Assembly: GCF_020711255.1 (NCBI RefSeq)
Contig: NZ_JAJFAW010000006.1
Span: forward strand, 146,627 to 210,626
Reading direction: 5' to 3'
DNA length: 64,000 bases
Source: Hymenobacter plasmatis
GTDB lineage: Bacteria; Bacteroidota; Bacteroidia; Cytophagales; Hymenobacteraceae
Shown here: piece by piece, positions 1-8,700 of the stretch
How the letters are laid out: each line of letters starts with the position of its first letter
Numbering within the stretch: the first letter of the stretch is position 1
The notes under the pieces: generated by a model
The model's database searches: none
Told to the model about the DNA's origin: nothing
What the model saw: the letters and a program-made list of their open reading frames with translations, nothing else
Program-made: the position numbers and the translations under genes

Positions 1-263
1 TGCCGCTCAAACTCGGCGTTTTCGCCCACGTAGCTGGAAATCATCTTTTTCACCTGCTTGGTTTGCAGCAGCAGGCCGATGCCGAAATCATCCACGCCGG
101 CGTTGTTGGAGATGCAGGTGAGGTTTTTCACGCCGAGGCGCAGCAGCTCCTGAATGGAGTTTTCGGGGATGCCGCACAGGCCGAAGCCACCCAGCATCAA
201 GGTCATGCCATCGGCGAGGCCTTGGAGGGCGGCTTGGGCGTTCGGAACGGTTTTGTCTATCAT
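1..263 (-). CDS. scoA: 3-oxoacid CoA-transferase subunit A, N-terminal part (runs off window)
   Basis: The 87 visible codons read from ATG at 263 towards the window edge, so only the N-terminus is present. They contain the glycine-rich stretch [13 protein letters not shown] and then [10 protein letters not shown], which match the alpha subunit of succinyl-CoA:3-ketoacid (or acetate/butyrate-type) CoA-transferases. These enzymes move CoA between succinyl-CoA and acetoacetate or related acids. The start codon overlaps the stop codon of the upstream surface-protein gene as ATGA, suggesting translational coupling. The beta subunit, which carries the catalytic Glu, is expected beyond position 1 but cannot be seen. 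Family assignment is strong; exact substrate is inference. Confidence 0.85.
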   Translation of the reverse strand, partial: MIDKTVPNAQAALQGLADGMTLMLGGFGLCGIPENSIQELLRLGVKNLTCISNNAGVDDFGIGLLLQTKQVKKMISSYVGENAEFER

Positions 264-1525
264 CGGTGGGTGGGAGTGGTGCTACGGGTGGGAGTGGTGC
301 TGGCAGTAGCGGTGGGCGGTACGTAATCGACCGGCAAAAATTCACCTATTTTCTCAAAGCCCCAATAGTCGCCGTTATAGGCCTCGAGTGGGTTCACCAG
401 CGAGCCGTTGGCTTGAATTTCGGCCTCGCGGCCCTGCAGCTTCAGCCGCGACACCTGCCGCTTGGCGGGGTAGGGCGTGCGCGAGGGGCCCAGCGAGGCC
501 ATGCGGCGATTGTAAGCGGGGTCGGGAGCTTCGCCGAAATGGGTCACCTGCAGCTCGCCGGTGAAGCGCAGGTAGGTGTGCCGCCCGTCGGCCGACACCC
601 GGCGCAGGCTGTCGATGGGCCGGGGCTCGGGGTAGAGCGAGGCCAGGGCGGGGGCAATGGCGTCCCACTTGGCCAGCGAGTCCTGCTCGGCGTCTGTGAA
701 CGCGCCATCGGGCCGGCGCGCGAGCAGGGCGGTGCGTTGGGCTTCGGCGCGCTCGTAGCGTGGGTTGGGCACCACCAGCACCTGTTGGGCTAGGAAGTTG
801 TCGGCTTTCAGGCGGTTTTGGTACACGCTGCGCAGGAAGTGCATGAAGGAGCCCGTGTAGGCAATGGCGCGGTTGGTGGCCCACTGCTTGCGCTGGCGGT
901 CGTCGCGCGGCGTCATTTCTTCAAACACCGGCTGGCCGTAGTAGGCAATGGACCGGTCTTCGTCGTCGTACACAAACTGCAGCCCGTAGTACTTGAGGCG
1001 GTAGCCCAGGGCGTCGTTGTCTATCTGCACGTACTCTTTGGCCTGGGCCGTGAGCTGCTTGGTCGAGTCGTCGTAGAGCACGCGCACCTGCTCGGGGTTG
1101 CTGATGTGGCATTGGGCTGAGAACGTGCTCTGGCCAACGAATAGCTTGGAGAATTTCTGGTATTCCTCGGGCTTGTTAGGGGCTGGCTGCACCACTACTT
1201 CGCCCAGCTGGTTGCCCGTGGGGCCCAGCTGCAGCGTCACGGTCTGGGCGGCCGGACCAACGGTAATGGTCTGCTTGGCCAGGCGGTAGCCTACGTAGGA
1301 GCCCACCACGTCGTAGGTGCCGGCCGGCACCTTGGGAAATTCGAATTTGCCCTGCTCGGTGGTCGTCACGCCCAGGGTGGTGTTGGCCAGAAATACGCTG
1401 GCAAAGGCCAGCGGCTCGTGCGTGACCGAGTCCTGTACCACACCGCTGAGTTTGCCCTGGGCCTGCGCCGCGCTCAGGGCACCCAACCAGCAGCAGCACA
1501 CTAGAAATATCCGTAAGTAATTCAT
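260..1525 (-). CDS. Exported protein with carboxypeptidase-regulatory-like domain
   Basis: This 421-residue protein starts with a signal peptide (residues 1-22, cleavage after AQA). Residues 24-110 form a carboxypeptidase-regulatory-like beta-sandwich: [17 protein letters not shown], then [14 protein letters not shown] and a YVGY turn. This is the same module found at the N-terminus of TonB-dependent receptors of Bacteroidota, but no receptor barrel follows. The remaining ~300 residues resemble uncharacterised Bacteroidota proteins with this architecture and end in a Thr/Pro/Ser-rich tail. It probably lies in the periplasm or outer membrane. Its stop overlaps the start of the CoA-transferase gene by 4 bp, although no functional link is obvious. 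Molecular role unknown. Confidence 0.75.
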   Translation of the reverse strand: MNYLRIFLVCCCWLGALSAAQAQGKLSGVVQDSVTHEPLAFASVFLANTTLGVTTTEQGKFEFPKVPAGTYDVVGSYVGYRLAKQTITVGPAAQTVTLQLGPTGNQLGEVVVQPAPNKPEEYQKFSKLFVGQSTFSAQCHISNPEQVRVLYDDSTKQLTAQAKEYVQIDNDALGYRLKYYGLQFVYDDEDRSIAYYGQPVFEEMTPRDDRQRKQWATNRAIAYTGSFMHFLRSVYQNRLKADNFLAQQVLVVPNPRYERAEAQRTALLARRPDGAFTDAEQDSLAKWDAIAPALASLYPEPRPIDSLRRVSADGRHTYLRFTGELQVTHFGEAPDPAYNRRMASLGPSRTPYPAKRQVSRLKLQGREAEIQANGSLVNPLEAYNGDYWGFEKIGEFLPVDYVPPTATASTTPTRSTTPTHR

Positions 1526-1559
1526 GAACAGCTTAATTATGGGATAAAAAGAAGCCGAG

Positions 1560-2507
1560 CTACTTCAGGGCGGCCCGGGTATTCTCCGCATCCAACGCCA
1601 ATTGGGCCGTTAGCGCGTCCAGCCCGTCATATTTTTCTTCTGCTCGGAGCCAGGCCACAAACTCAAGGGTGAGCAGCTGGTCGTATAAATCACCGGTGAA
1701 ATCCAGCAGATTGACTTCAATCGTCTGAGCTAAATCGTTGCCAATGGTGGGCCGCACGCCAATGCTGAGCATGGCCTCGTGCCGGGTGCCCGCGGCGGTG
1801 GTAGCCCACACGGCGTAAATGCCGCGGGCCGGCACCAGCTTCAGCGGCTCGGTGGGCACCAGGTTGGCGGTGGGGTAGCCGATGGTGCGGCCCAACTTCT
1901 GGCCGTGCACCACCGTGCCCGTGAGCGGGTACTGGTAGCCGAGGTAGCGGTTGGCGGTGGCGATGTCGCCTTGGCGCAGGGCCTGGCGGATGCGGGTGCT
2001 GCTCACGCCCACCGCATCTACGTCGGCGCGCGGAATCTCCTCTACCGTGAAGCCGTAGCGGGCGGCGTGCTGGGTGAGGTAGTCGAACCCACCTTCCCGG
2101 TTTTTGCCAAAGCGGTGGTCATAGCCGATAACCAGCTGCTTGGTGCCCACCGTTTTCAGCAACAGGTTCTGGATGTATTCCTCAGAGGTCCACTGCGCGA
2201 ATTCCTTGGTGAAGGGCACAATGAGCAGGTAATCAACACCGAGTTGAGCCAGCTTCTCAATTCGCTCGTCTAGGGTGTTGAGCAGCTGCAGCTCCAGCAG
2301 CTCGGGGTGGGAGGGCGGCGGCCCCAGCACCAGCCGCGGGTGCGGCCAGTAGGTGATGACCACCGCCGGGCCGCCGCTGGCCTGCGCCACTTCGCGCAGC
2401 CGCGCCATGATGCGCTGGTGCCCCACGTGGACGCCATCGAACGTGCCGCTCGTGACGACAGCATTGGCAAGAAAAGGAAATTGAGCCGGGTCGCGGATGA
2501 CGTGCAT
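1560..2507 (-). CDS. ribF: Bifunctional riboflavin kinase / FAD synthetase
   Basis: This 315-residue enzyme phosphorylates riboflavin to FMN and adenylates FMN to FAD. The N-terminal nucleotidyltransferase domain has GTFDGVHVGH at residues 21-30 and a VSSTRIR motif near 168. The C-terminal riboflavin kinase domain has GRTIGYPTAN. The reading frame stays open to 2600, but I chose the ATG at 2507: homologues begin just before the first beta strand, and a TACCTTCG promoter-like element lies at 2548-2555, inside the longer version. Truncated-domain signs are absent. It sits downstream of truB, a common pairing in Bacteroidota. Cytoplasmic. Confidence 0.96.
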   Translation of the reverse strand: MHVIRDPAQFPFLANAVVTSGTFDGVHVGHQRIMARLREVAQASGGPAVVITYWPHPRLVLGPPPSHPELLELQLLNTLDERIEKLAQLGVDYLLIVPFTKEFAQWTSEEYIQNLLLKTVGTKQLVIGYDHRFGKNREGGFDYLTQHAARYGFTVEEIPRADVDAVGVSSTRIRQALRQGDIATANRYLGYQYPLTGTVVHGQKLGRTIGYPTANLVPTEPLKLVPARGIYAVWATTAAGTRHEAMLSIGVRPTIGNDLAQTIEVNLLDFTGDLYDQLLTLEFVAWLRAEEKYDGLDALTAQLALDAENTRAALK

Positions 2508-2547
2508 TGGGGCGCCGGGGAAGCGAATGGACGAAAAGGATGTGCCG

Positions 2548-2555
2548 CGAAGGTA
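2548..2555 (-). promoter_or_regulatory. Putative -7 promoter element of ribF
   Basis: The minus strand reads TACCTTCG, one base from the Bacteroidota TAnnTTTG element, 40 nt upstream of the chosen ribF start. Confidence 0.4.
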
Positions 2556-2624
2556 ACGGGCACTTACCCGAACTGCGCGCTGCCGCTGCGGCCGCCCCAA
2601 AACCGGCGAGCCCCAGCCAGCGGG

Positions 2625-3470
2625 TTATTCCGGCGCCGTGTCCGGCGCGGGGGCGGCGGCATCGTGGGCCTCGTGCTCTTTGGCGGCCAGCGCATCGGCC
2701 TGAAGAGCCGCATAATACTGCAGACCCACGCGGTTGGGGGCAATGCGGGGCCGCTCGATGCGGGGCCGGCCTTCGCCCTCGGGCCGGGCCGGGCGCAGCG
2801 CCTGAATAGCCTCGAGCGAAAACGCGTCTTCTACCCGAAACTCGCCAATGCGGGTGCGCACCAGCCGGGTGAGGTGGGCGCCGCAGCCCAGAGCTACGCC
2901 CAGGTCGCGGGCTAGGCTGCGGATATACGTGCCTTTGGAGCAGACTACCCGGAAATCCACTTCGGGCAGCGCAATGCGCGTGAGCTCGAAGGTTTTTATT
3001 TCGACGGTCTTGGATTTGATTTCAGCCTCCTGGCCGTTGCGGGCAATTTCGTAGGCGCGCTTGCCGTCGATTTTTACAGCCGAGAACAGCGGCGGTGTTT
3101 GCTGAATGGTTCCCACGAAGGGCAGCGTCGCGGAGGTAATCTCCTCGGGGGTGAGGTGGGCGTAGGGGCGGGCCATGTCCACGGCCGTTTCCAGGTCGAA
3201 GCTGGGCGTGGTTTCGCCGAGGCGGAAGGTGCCGGCGTACTCCTTTTCCTGGGCCTGAATCAGGTCAATTTCCTTGGTTTTCTTGCCCGTGCAAAGAATG
3301 AGCAGACCGGTGGCCAGGGGGTCGAGGGTGCCGGCGTGGCCAATCTTCTTGATGCGCAGCGCGTTTTTCACCTTGCGCACCACGTCAAACGAAGTCCAGG
3401 TCAGGGGCTTGTCGAGCAGCAGGACTTCGCCCGTCTCAAAATCAAAATCGGCTAGCTGCTTCGCACTCAT
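2625..3470 (-). CDS. truB: tRNA pseudouridine(55) synthase
   Basis: TruB converts U55 in the T-loop of tRNAs to pseudouridine. The 281-residue protein shows the family's [12 protein letters not shown] motif at residues 44-55, with the catalytic Asp at about 50. Other family landmarks are [11 protein letters not shown] near the N-terminus and [13 protein letters not shown] in the C-terminal half. The C-terminal ~40 residues are Ala/Pro/Glu-rich and probably disordered. The start codon overlaps the uppP stop by 4 bp (ATGA), so the two are probably cotranscribed and translationally coupled. Confidence 0.97.
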   Translation of the reverse strand: MSAKQLADFDFETGEVLLLDKPLTWTSFDVVRKVKNALRIKKIGHAGTLDPLATGLLILCTGKKTKEIDLIQAQEKEYAGTFRLGETTPSFDLETAVDMARPYAHLTPEEITSATLPFVGTIQQTPPLFSAVKIDGKRAYEIARNGQEAEIKSKTVEIKTFELTRIALPEVDFRVVCSKGTYIRSLARDLGVALGCGAHLTRLVRTRIGEFRVEDAFSLEAIQALRPARPEGEGRPRIERPRIAPNRVGLQYYAALQADALAAKEHEAHDAAAPAPDTAPE

Positions 3471-4297
3471 ACCAGTTGTAAGTTAATGCCCAGGCCCAAC
3501 ATTATCAGGAGCAAGCCGCCCACGATGATGCGGTAGATACCAAAGGCCCGGAAGCCGTATTTGGTTACGAAACCCACGAACAGCCGGATGGCCAGCAGCG
3601 CCACCACAAAGGCCACTACATTGCCCAGTACCAGCTGCTTCACCTCCACAGCCGTGAAGGTGTGGGCCAGGTCCAGCCCCTGGGCTTTCGTCACTTTGTA
3701 GTAGTCGTACAAGTCTTTCACCGCGGCAGCCGCCATGGTGGGCATGGCCAGGAAGAAGGCAAACTCGGCGGCGGCCCGGCGCGTGAGCTTCTGGGTGAGG
3801 CCCCCGATGATGGTGGCCGCCGACCGGCTCACGCCCGGTACCACCGCAATGCACTGAAACAGCCCAATGGTGAAGGCCTCGCGCCAGCTGGGCGTCGTGA
3901 CGGGGTGGCCACCGTGGTTGGGCTCCTCCTGCGGAAACCACCGGTCGATGAACAGCAGCACGATGCCGCCCACCAGCAGCATCACGGCCACCGTCGTCAC
4001 CGATTCCAGCAGCGCATCAATGTGCTTCTTGAGCAAGAGGCCCACCACCACAATGGGAAGAAAGGCCACCAGTAACTTCAAATAGAAATCGAAGCTCTGA
4101 AAAAAGCGCTTCCAGTACACGGCCAGCACCGAAAGGATGGCGCCGAACTGAATAACCACCAAGTAAAGTTTGGTGAACGCTGTGGTGGGAATGCCTAGCA
4201 GGGCCGAGGCAATAATCATGTGCCCGGTGCTGGATACGGGCAAAAACTCGGTGATGCCCTCCACGATGGCGAGGAGCAGCGCGTGCCAATAGGTCAT
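3467..4297 (-). CDS. uppP: Undecaprenyl-diphosphatase
   Basis: UppP (BacA family) dephosphorylates undecaprenyl diphosphate, recycling the lipid carrier for peptidoglycan and other envelope polymers. Some members give bacitracin resistance. The 276-residue integral membrane protein has the [14 protein letters not shown] motif at residues 13-26 and the [10 protein letters not shown] motif near 155-164, which together form the active site. About eight hydrophobic segments are visible. It lies between the DUF3098 gene and truB, in the usual Bacteroidota ftsX-DUF3098-uppP-truB-ribF order. Confidence 0.97.
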   Translation of the reverse strand: MTYWHALLLAIVEGITEFLPVSSTGHMIIASALLGIPTTAFTKLYLVVIQFGAILSVLAVYWKRFFQSFDFYLKLLVAFLPIVVVGLLLKKHIDALLESVTTVAVMLLVGGIVLLFIDRWFPQEEPNHGGHPVTTPSWREAFTIGLFQCIAVVPGVSRSAATIIGGLTQKLTRRAAAEFAFFLAMPTMAAAAVKDLYDYYKVTKAQGLDLAHTFTAVEVKQLVLGNVVAFVVALLAIRLFVGFVTKYGFRAFGIYRIIVGGLLLIMLGLGINLQLV

Positions 4298-4310
4298 AAA
4301 GGAAGCGGAA

Positions 4311-4634
4311 TTACAGGCGCTTGTAGGCCGGGGCCGCCACCGGAGCCGCCGGGGCCGAGGTCAGGCTGTCGGTAGTGGTGCCGGGAGCGACTGTAGGAGC
4401 GTTGGTGCTCGAAGTCAGGGTTTTGTCGCGCACCAGAATGGCGGCGAACTCAATGCCAAAGCCGAGCAGGAGCAACAGCGGCCCCAGCGTGATGCCCACG
4501 AAGTCCTCGCCGTAGTTCTCTTTGTCGCCGAACATCATGGTGATGAAGCCAGCGGCCAGAGCGGCCAGCCCAATCCACATCAGGCGGTAGTTGCGGGGGC
4601 CGAAGGCGAAGCGAGGCGCGGGTTTAGGTGTCAT
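4311..4634 (-). CDS. DUF3098 family small membrane protein
   Basis: This 107-residue protein has two hydrophobic helices (about residues 17-36 and 46-68) separated by the short polar turn [10 protein letters not shown]. This is the DUF3098 pattern. Its C-terminal ~35 residues are Ala/Thr/Pro-rich and low in complexity. The family is almost confined to Bacteroidota and is usually encoded between ftsX and uppP, as here, so a role linked to cell division or envelope growth is plausible. No biochemical function is known to me. Confidence 0.85.
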   Translation of the reverse strand: MTPKPAPRFAFGPRNYRLMWIGLAALAAGFITMMFGDKENYGEDFVGITLGPLLLLLGFGIEFAAILVRDKTLTSSTNAPTVAPGTTTDSLTSAPAAPVAAPAYKRL

Positions 4635-4733
4635 TTAGCAATTAACAGTTTTCATTTAACCATAACCATTTAGCACTTTCAACTAGCACCTACAGCACGG
4701 CTGTTAAATGTTAATTGATAATTGTTAAATGAC
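4635..4733. repeat. AT-rich gap with repeated ATTTAAC/AATTAAC motifs
   Basis: The 99-bp gap between ftsX and the DUF3098 gene is much richer in AT than its surroundings. It carries several copies of TTTAAC- and AATTA-type words in both orientations, such as GCAATTAACAG on one side and CTGTTAAATG with TTAATTGATAATTG on the other. These could fold into a weak hairpin. I see no gene or promoter consensus in it. Confidence 0.5.
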
Positions 4734-5633
4734 TTAGTACAGGTCGTCGAGCGACATTTTTAAGTATTTGTGCACGGCGCGGGCCGAGCTGAAAAAGCCG
4801 ATTATCACACCCAGCACCACCACGCCCAGCAGGAGCAGGCCCAGCCGGAGGTCGTCGCGCAGCAGGCGCAGCGGCTCAATTTCGAGGTAAGCATACTGCA
4901 GCAGCGCCACCAGCAGCAGGGCCGCCAGCAAGCCGCTCGCCAGGCCTTGCCACGTGGCCCTTCGCAGAAACGGCTGCTGGATAAAGAGCGGCGTAGCGCC
5001 CACCAGTTGCATGGACCGGATAAGGAAGCGCTGCGAAAACAGCGCCAGCTTAATCGTATTGTTAATCAGAATGACCACCACCAGCACCAGCACCGCCGCA
5101 AAGCCCAGCAGCACCAGGCTCAGGCGGGTAAGGTTGTTGTTGATGCTGGCAAAGAGGTCTTGCGGGTACTGCACCTCAAACACGCCGCGCTGCGTGGAAA
5201 GGCTGCGCTCCAGCTGCCGCAGGTGCAGGGTATCGGTGTATTCGGGCTTGATTTTGAGCACGTAGGCGTCGCGCAGCGGGTTGTCGGCCAGGAACTGGCG
5301 GAAGTCTTCGCCGGTGCTTTGCAGCAGCTGGCGGGCGCCTTCTTCCCGGCTCACAAACCGGATTTGGGGCTTGCCGTTGCGCTCGGCCACGTAGGGCAGG
5401 TGCCCCAGGTCCTGCTGCAGGCGCAGCAATTCGGTTTCCGGCAAATCGCGGTCGAGATACACCTGCACCTCCAGGTTTTCGCGCACCACTTCCGAGAGTT
5501 TCTGCGCGTGAATCAGCAGCAAGCCAAACAAGCCAATCACCACCAAGGCCAGCGTAATGCTGAACACCACGAGCAACGTAGGATAAGAGCCGAGCTTTTT
5601 CTTGCGGGTGCTGGGGGTGGTGGGGGCGGCCAT
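4734..5633 (-). CDS. ftsX: Cell division permease-like protein FtsX
   Basis: FtsX is the membrane partner of the FtsE ATPase and transmits cell-cycle signals to periplasmic peptidoglycan hydrolases. The 299-residue protein has the standard layout. A short cytoplasmic N-terminus is followed by a transmembrane helix (about 19-42), a periplasmic domain (about 45-170), and then three more helices in the FtsX/MacB permease region. The last 60 residues contain the family's VVLGVIIGFFSSARAVHKYL-type ending. No ftsE is adjacent, as is common in Bacteroidota. A perfect TACCTTTG promoter element lies only 7 nt upstream of the start codon, so the transcript may be almost leaderless. Confidence 0.93.
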   Translation of the reverse strand: MAAPTTPSTRKKKLGSYPTLLVVFSITLALVVIGLFGLLLIHAQKLSEVVRENLEVQVYLDRDLPETELLRLQQDLGHLPYVAERNGKPQIRFVSREEGARQLLQSTGEDFRQFLADNPLRDAYVLKIKPEYTDTLHLRQLERSLSTQRGVFEVQYPQDLFASINNNLTRLSLVLLGFAAVLVLVVVILINNTIKLALFSQRFLIRSMQLVGATPLFIQQPFLRRATWQGLASGLLAALLLVALLQYAYLEIEPLRLLRDDLRLGLLLLGVVVLGVIIGFFSSARAVHKYLKMSLDDLY

Positions 5634-5640
5634 AGGTTGG

Positions 5641-5648
5641 CAAAGGTA
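5641..5648 (-). promoter_or_regulatory. -7 promoter element of ftsX
   Basis: TACCTTTG on the minus strand is a perfect Bacteroidota -7 element. It ends 7 nt before the ftsX ATG, implying a very short or absent 5' leader. Confidence 0.6.
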
Positions 5649-5719
5649 GCTGCCGGGGGCGATGAAAGCACGTCGTGCTTCGCTGTGCGCAGCAGGGCGT
5701 GCTGTTATACTTTCTAAAA

Positions 5720-8700
5720 CTACAGATTCGTTCTCGGGTCTTCGTCAACGGTCAGCACTTCCTTGCCTTCGCGGGCTTTTTGGGTGTTGCGCTCCTTCTT
5801 CTTGGGATTTTTGCGGCTGAACAGCTCCCCAAACGAGTTGAACTGCTCGGTGTGCAGTACGGAGAGGCCCGCGCGGGGCTGGTTGATGGTTTCCAGGTCG
5901 CGTGGGGTGGTTTCGTAGCGCAGCTTGGTGCGGAACTTGCCGTCGGGCCGCAGGTAATACTCCAGGCTCAGGTCGCCGAGCAGCGAGGCCTGGCCAGCCG
6001 TATTGCCCGAGTTGGGCTGCGCGGTGCCGGTGTTTACCAGGTTGGCGTTGCTGGTAAAGCCCCCTTCGCGGGTCACGCGCAGGCGGCCGTTCAGGAACGA
6101 ATAGCTCAGGCGCACCTGCAGGGCCTGCAGCTGCTCGGCGGTGAGGCCGTTGATGTTAAAGTCAATCTCCAGGTTCTGGTCGATTTGCGACGTGAGCAGG
6201 CCCAGCTGTGTGCTCAAAATCTGGCCCAGGCTGTTCTGCACGGTGTTGTCCTGGCCGCGTAGGGAAATGGAGTTAGCAATGGAGCCGGGCGGCGACAGCT
6301 GCTTGAACACCAGCAAGCTGAACACCTGCTTGTTCAATTCCTGCTCGTCGTTGCGGAGCGACGACGTGAACGCGGCCAATTCGCCCTGCAGCGTGCCCGG
6401 CGCATCGTTGAACTCAAGGTTGAGCTTGATGGCCGGCAGCAGGAGCGGGCCGGTCAGGTTCATCACGGCCGTTACGGGTACCACGGCGGCACTGCCCGAG
6501 GCCCCCGTGCCGAGTACCGGCGCCAGCGAGGTGCGCTGGGTGTAGGTAGCCGTCACGTTCATTTCGCCGGCCAGTGGGTCGCCGTTCCAGGAAATAAGAC
6601 CGCCAGGCCGCACCACAAACTCCTTGTTAATCAGTCCTTGTAGCGTGAAATTGTAGGCCCCGCGCACGATTTCCACCTGCCCGTACATGTTGAAGTCGCC
6701 CCGGGTGTCGATTGCCAGGCGCAGCTGCCCGGCCGCCGAGCCGCGAATAACGTCGCCGGTGCTCTCGTCGAGCAGGATTTCCACGTAGGCCTCCGGCGTG
6801 ATGGTCAGGTTCATGTTGAGCTTGATGCCCGACAAGTCGATTTTATCCTGCACGGCCACCGTCTGCGCCTTTTTTATCAGCACGGTGTCCCCAATCGGGT
6901 TGTTGTTCACGAACTTGATGTAGCCGGCTTTTTGGGCCCGGGCGGCATTATCGAGCGGCAGCGAAATGCGCGTGCCGGCCTCGCTGCTGGCCCGCACCAC
7001 AATGTCGAGGTCGCTGGTGGGGCCCGTTACGCGGGCCGTGCCCGTGGCGTAGGCCGTGCCGAAGTACAGCTCGTTGTCTTTGCGCGTGGTGTTGAGCACC
7101 TGCATCCGGCGGAAGTTGGCCGCAATGTCCAGGGTCATGTCCTTGAAGCCGTGGTGCCGCACGATGCCGTCGACAGTGCCGGTATTGCCCAGCACGTCGC
7201 GCAGGCGGATGTTGCGGAACTCGATGGTGCGATTGGTGAAGGTGATGCGGTCGGCGAAGGTGTAGGTGGTGCCCAGGTAGCCGAAGGTCAGGCGGCCGTT
7301 GCTCACGTCGACCTGCCCAAGCAGGTTGGGCGCGGCAAACAGGCCGGTGAGCCGCAGTTCGCCCTTGCCGGTGCCGCCCAGGTTCCGGAATAACGAGCCC
7401 AGAAACGGCTGGGCCAGCACAATGGGCGCGTCGTTGAGCGTGCCCGTCAGGTTAAACTGGTTGGTGGGGTCCTTGGGCGCAATGTCGCCGAGCACCGTCA
7501 GCACCGACTGGCCGGCCCGGGCCACGTCCAGGTTCACGTTTAGCTTGCTGGCCGTGTTGTCCCAGTCGCCGCGGCCGGCCACCTGCCCGATAAGCGTGCC
7601 ATCGTAGGTCAATGAATCCACCCCAATTGTGCTGTTGATGGTGAGCGGGCCGTACACGCCGCTCACGGTGCCCAGGGCATTCACGCGGCCTTCGAGGCGC
7701 TGCCCAATCAGGGTGTTCAGCGTGGCCAACTGGAAGTCTCGTACCGACAGCTCCAGGGGCCGCTTTTTAGCATCGGGAGAGATAAAGCCCTGCGCTCCCA
7801 CAAACTGGTTGCCGCTACTGAAATTCAGGTTGTTAATTTCGAACTCGCGGCCGTAGCCGGAAATGCGCACCGAGTTATTTGGAGCAATGGCCCAATCCTT
7901 ATCCAGCAGGTGCAGGCCCGATTGACGAAACACCACTTCCACCGCGCGCGGCAAAAAGCCCAGCGAGCCGTTGATAACCGCCTTGTTGGTGGTGCCCGTT
8001 TGGGCCAGCGACGTGGAGAAGTTGATGCGCTGCTGGTCCCACACGCCCTCCAGAATAAACTTTTCGGTGTGCCCCAGCGTGGGCAGCACCTGCCGCTCGC
8101 TCGTGATGCTGGCCTGGGCCAGAATATCGGCCTTGTACGGCAGCTTAGAGGTAAGGAAGTCGAAGTCGTTGTTCACCGTGCGCACGGGGCCGTAGCGCAG
8201 GCTGTCGAGGTGGCCGCCGAGCTGGAAGATGGAAGTCTCGCCGCTGCGGAACGACCCGTCGATGCGGCTGCCGTTGGCTACTTCCAGGTCGGGCACAAAC
8301 AGCGCCAGCAGCGGGTTGGGCCGCTTCAGATTCAGCAGCAGATCAATCTGATACACCGGCAGCACGCGTTGGCGCTTCTTGCGGTAGTAGTTGGCCGTGG
8401 CGGTGGCGTTGCTTTCAAAATTGAGCCGGTATTCGGTGATGAGCGTCATCACGTCGTGCACCACGTCGGAGGTGTTGAACGTGCCGGCCACGCTGGCATC
8501 CACCGCCTCCGAGCGCAGCGTTACACGGCGCTGGTTGCGGCTGTTGCGGGTGCTCACCACGTCGAGGGTGTCGAGGTTGAGCTTGCGGCTGCCCATGCTA
8601 AAGTGGGACTTGCGCAGGTAGGCATGGCCGATGAGTGAGTCGAGCTCCACACCCTTGAACTTGACGTCGGCCGTGGTGGCCACCGTAAACGGCTGGCTGG

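Noticed and set aside
4770..5717. A 315-codon plus-strand frame across ftsX
   Set aside because: It is Gln/Arg/His-rich antisense sequence with no known fold; FtsX on the other strand is convincing.
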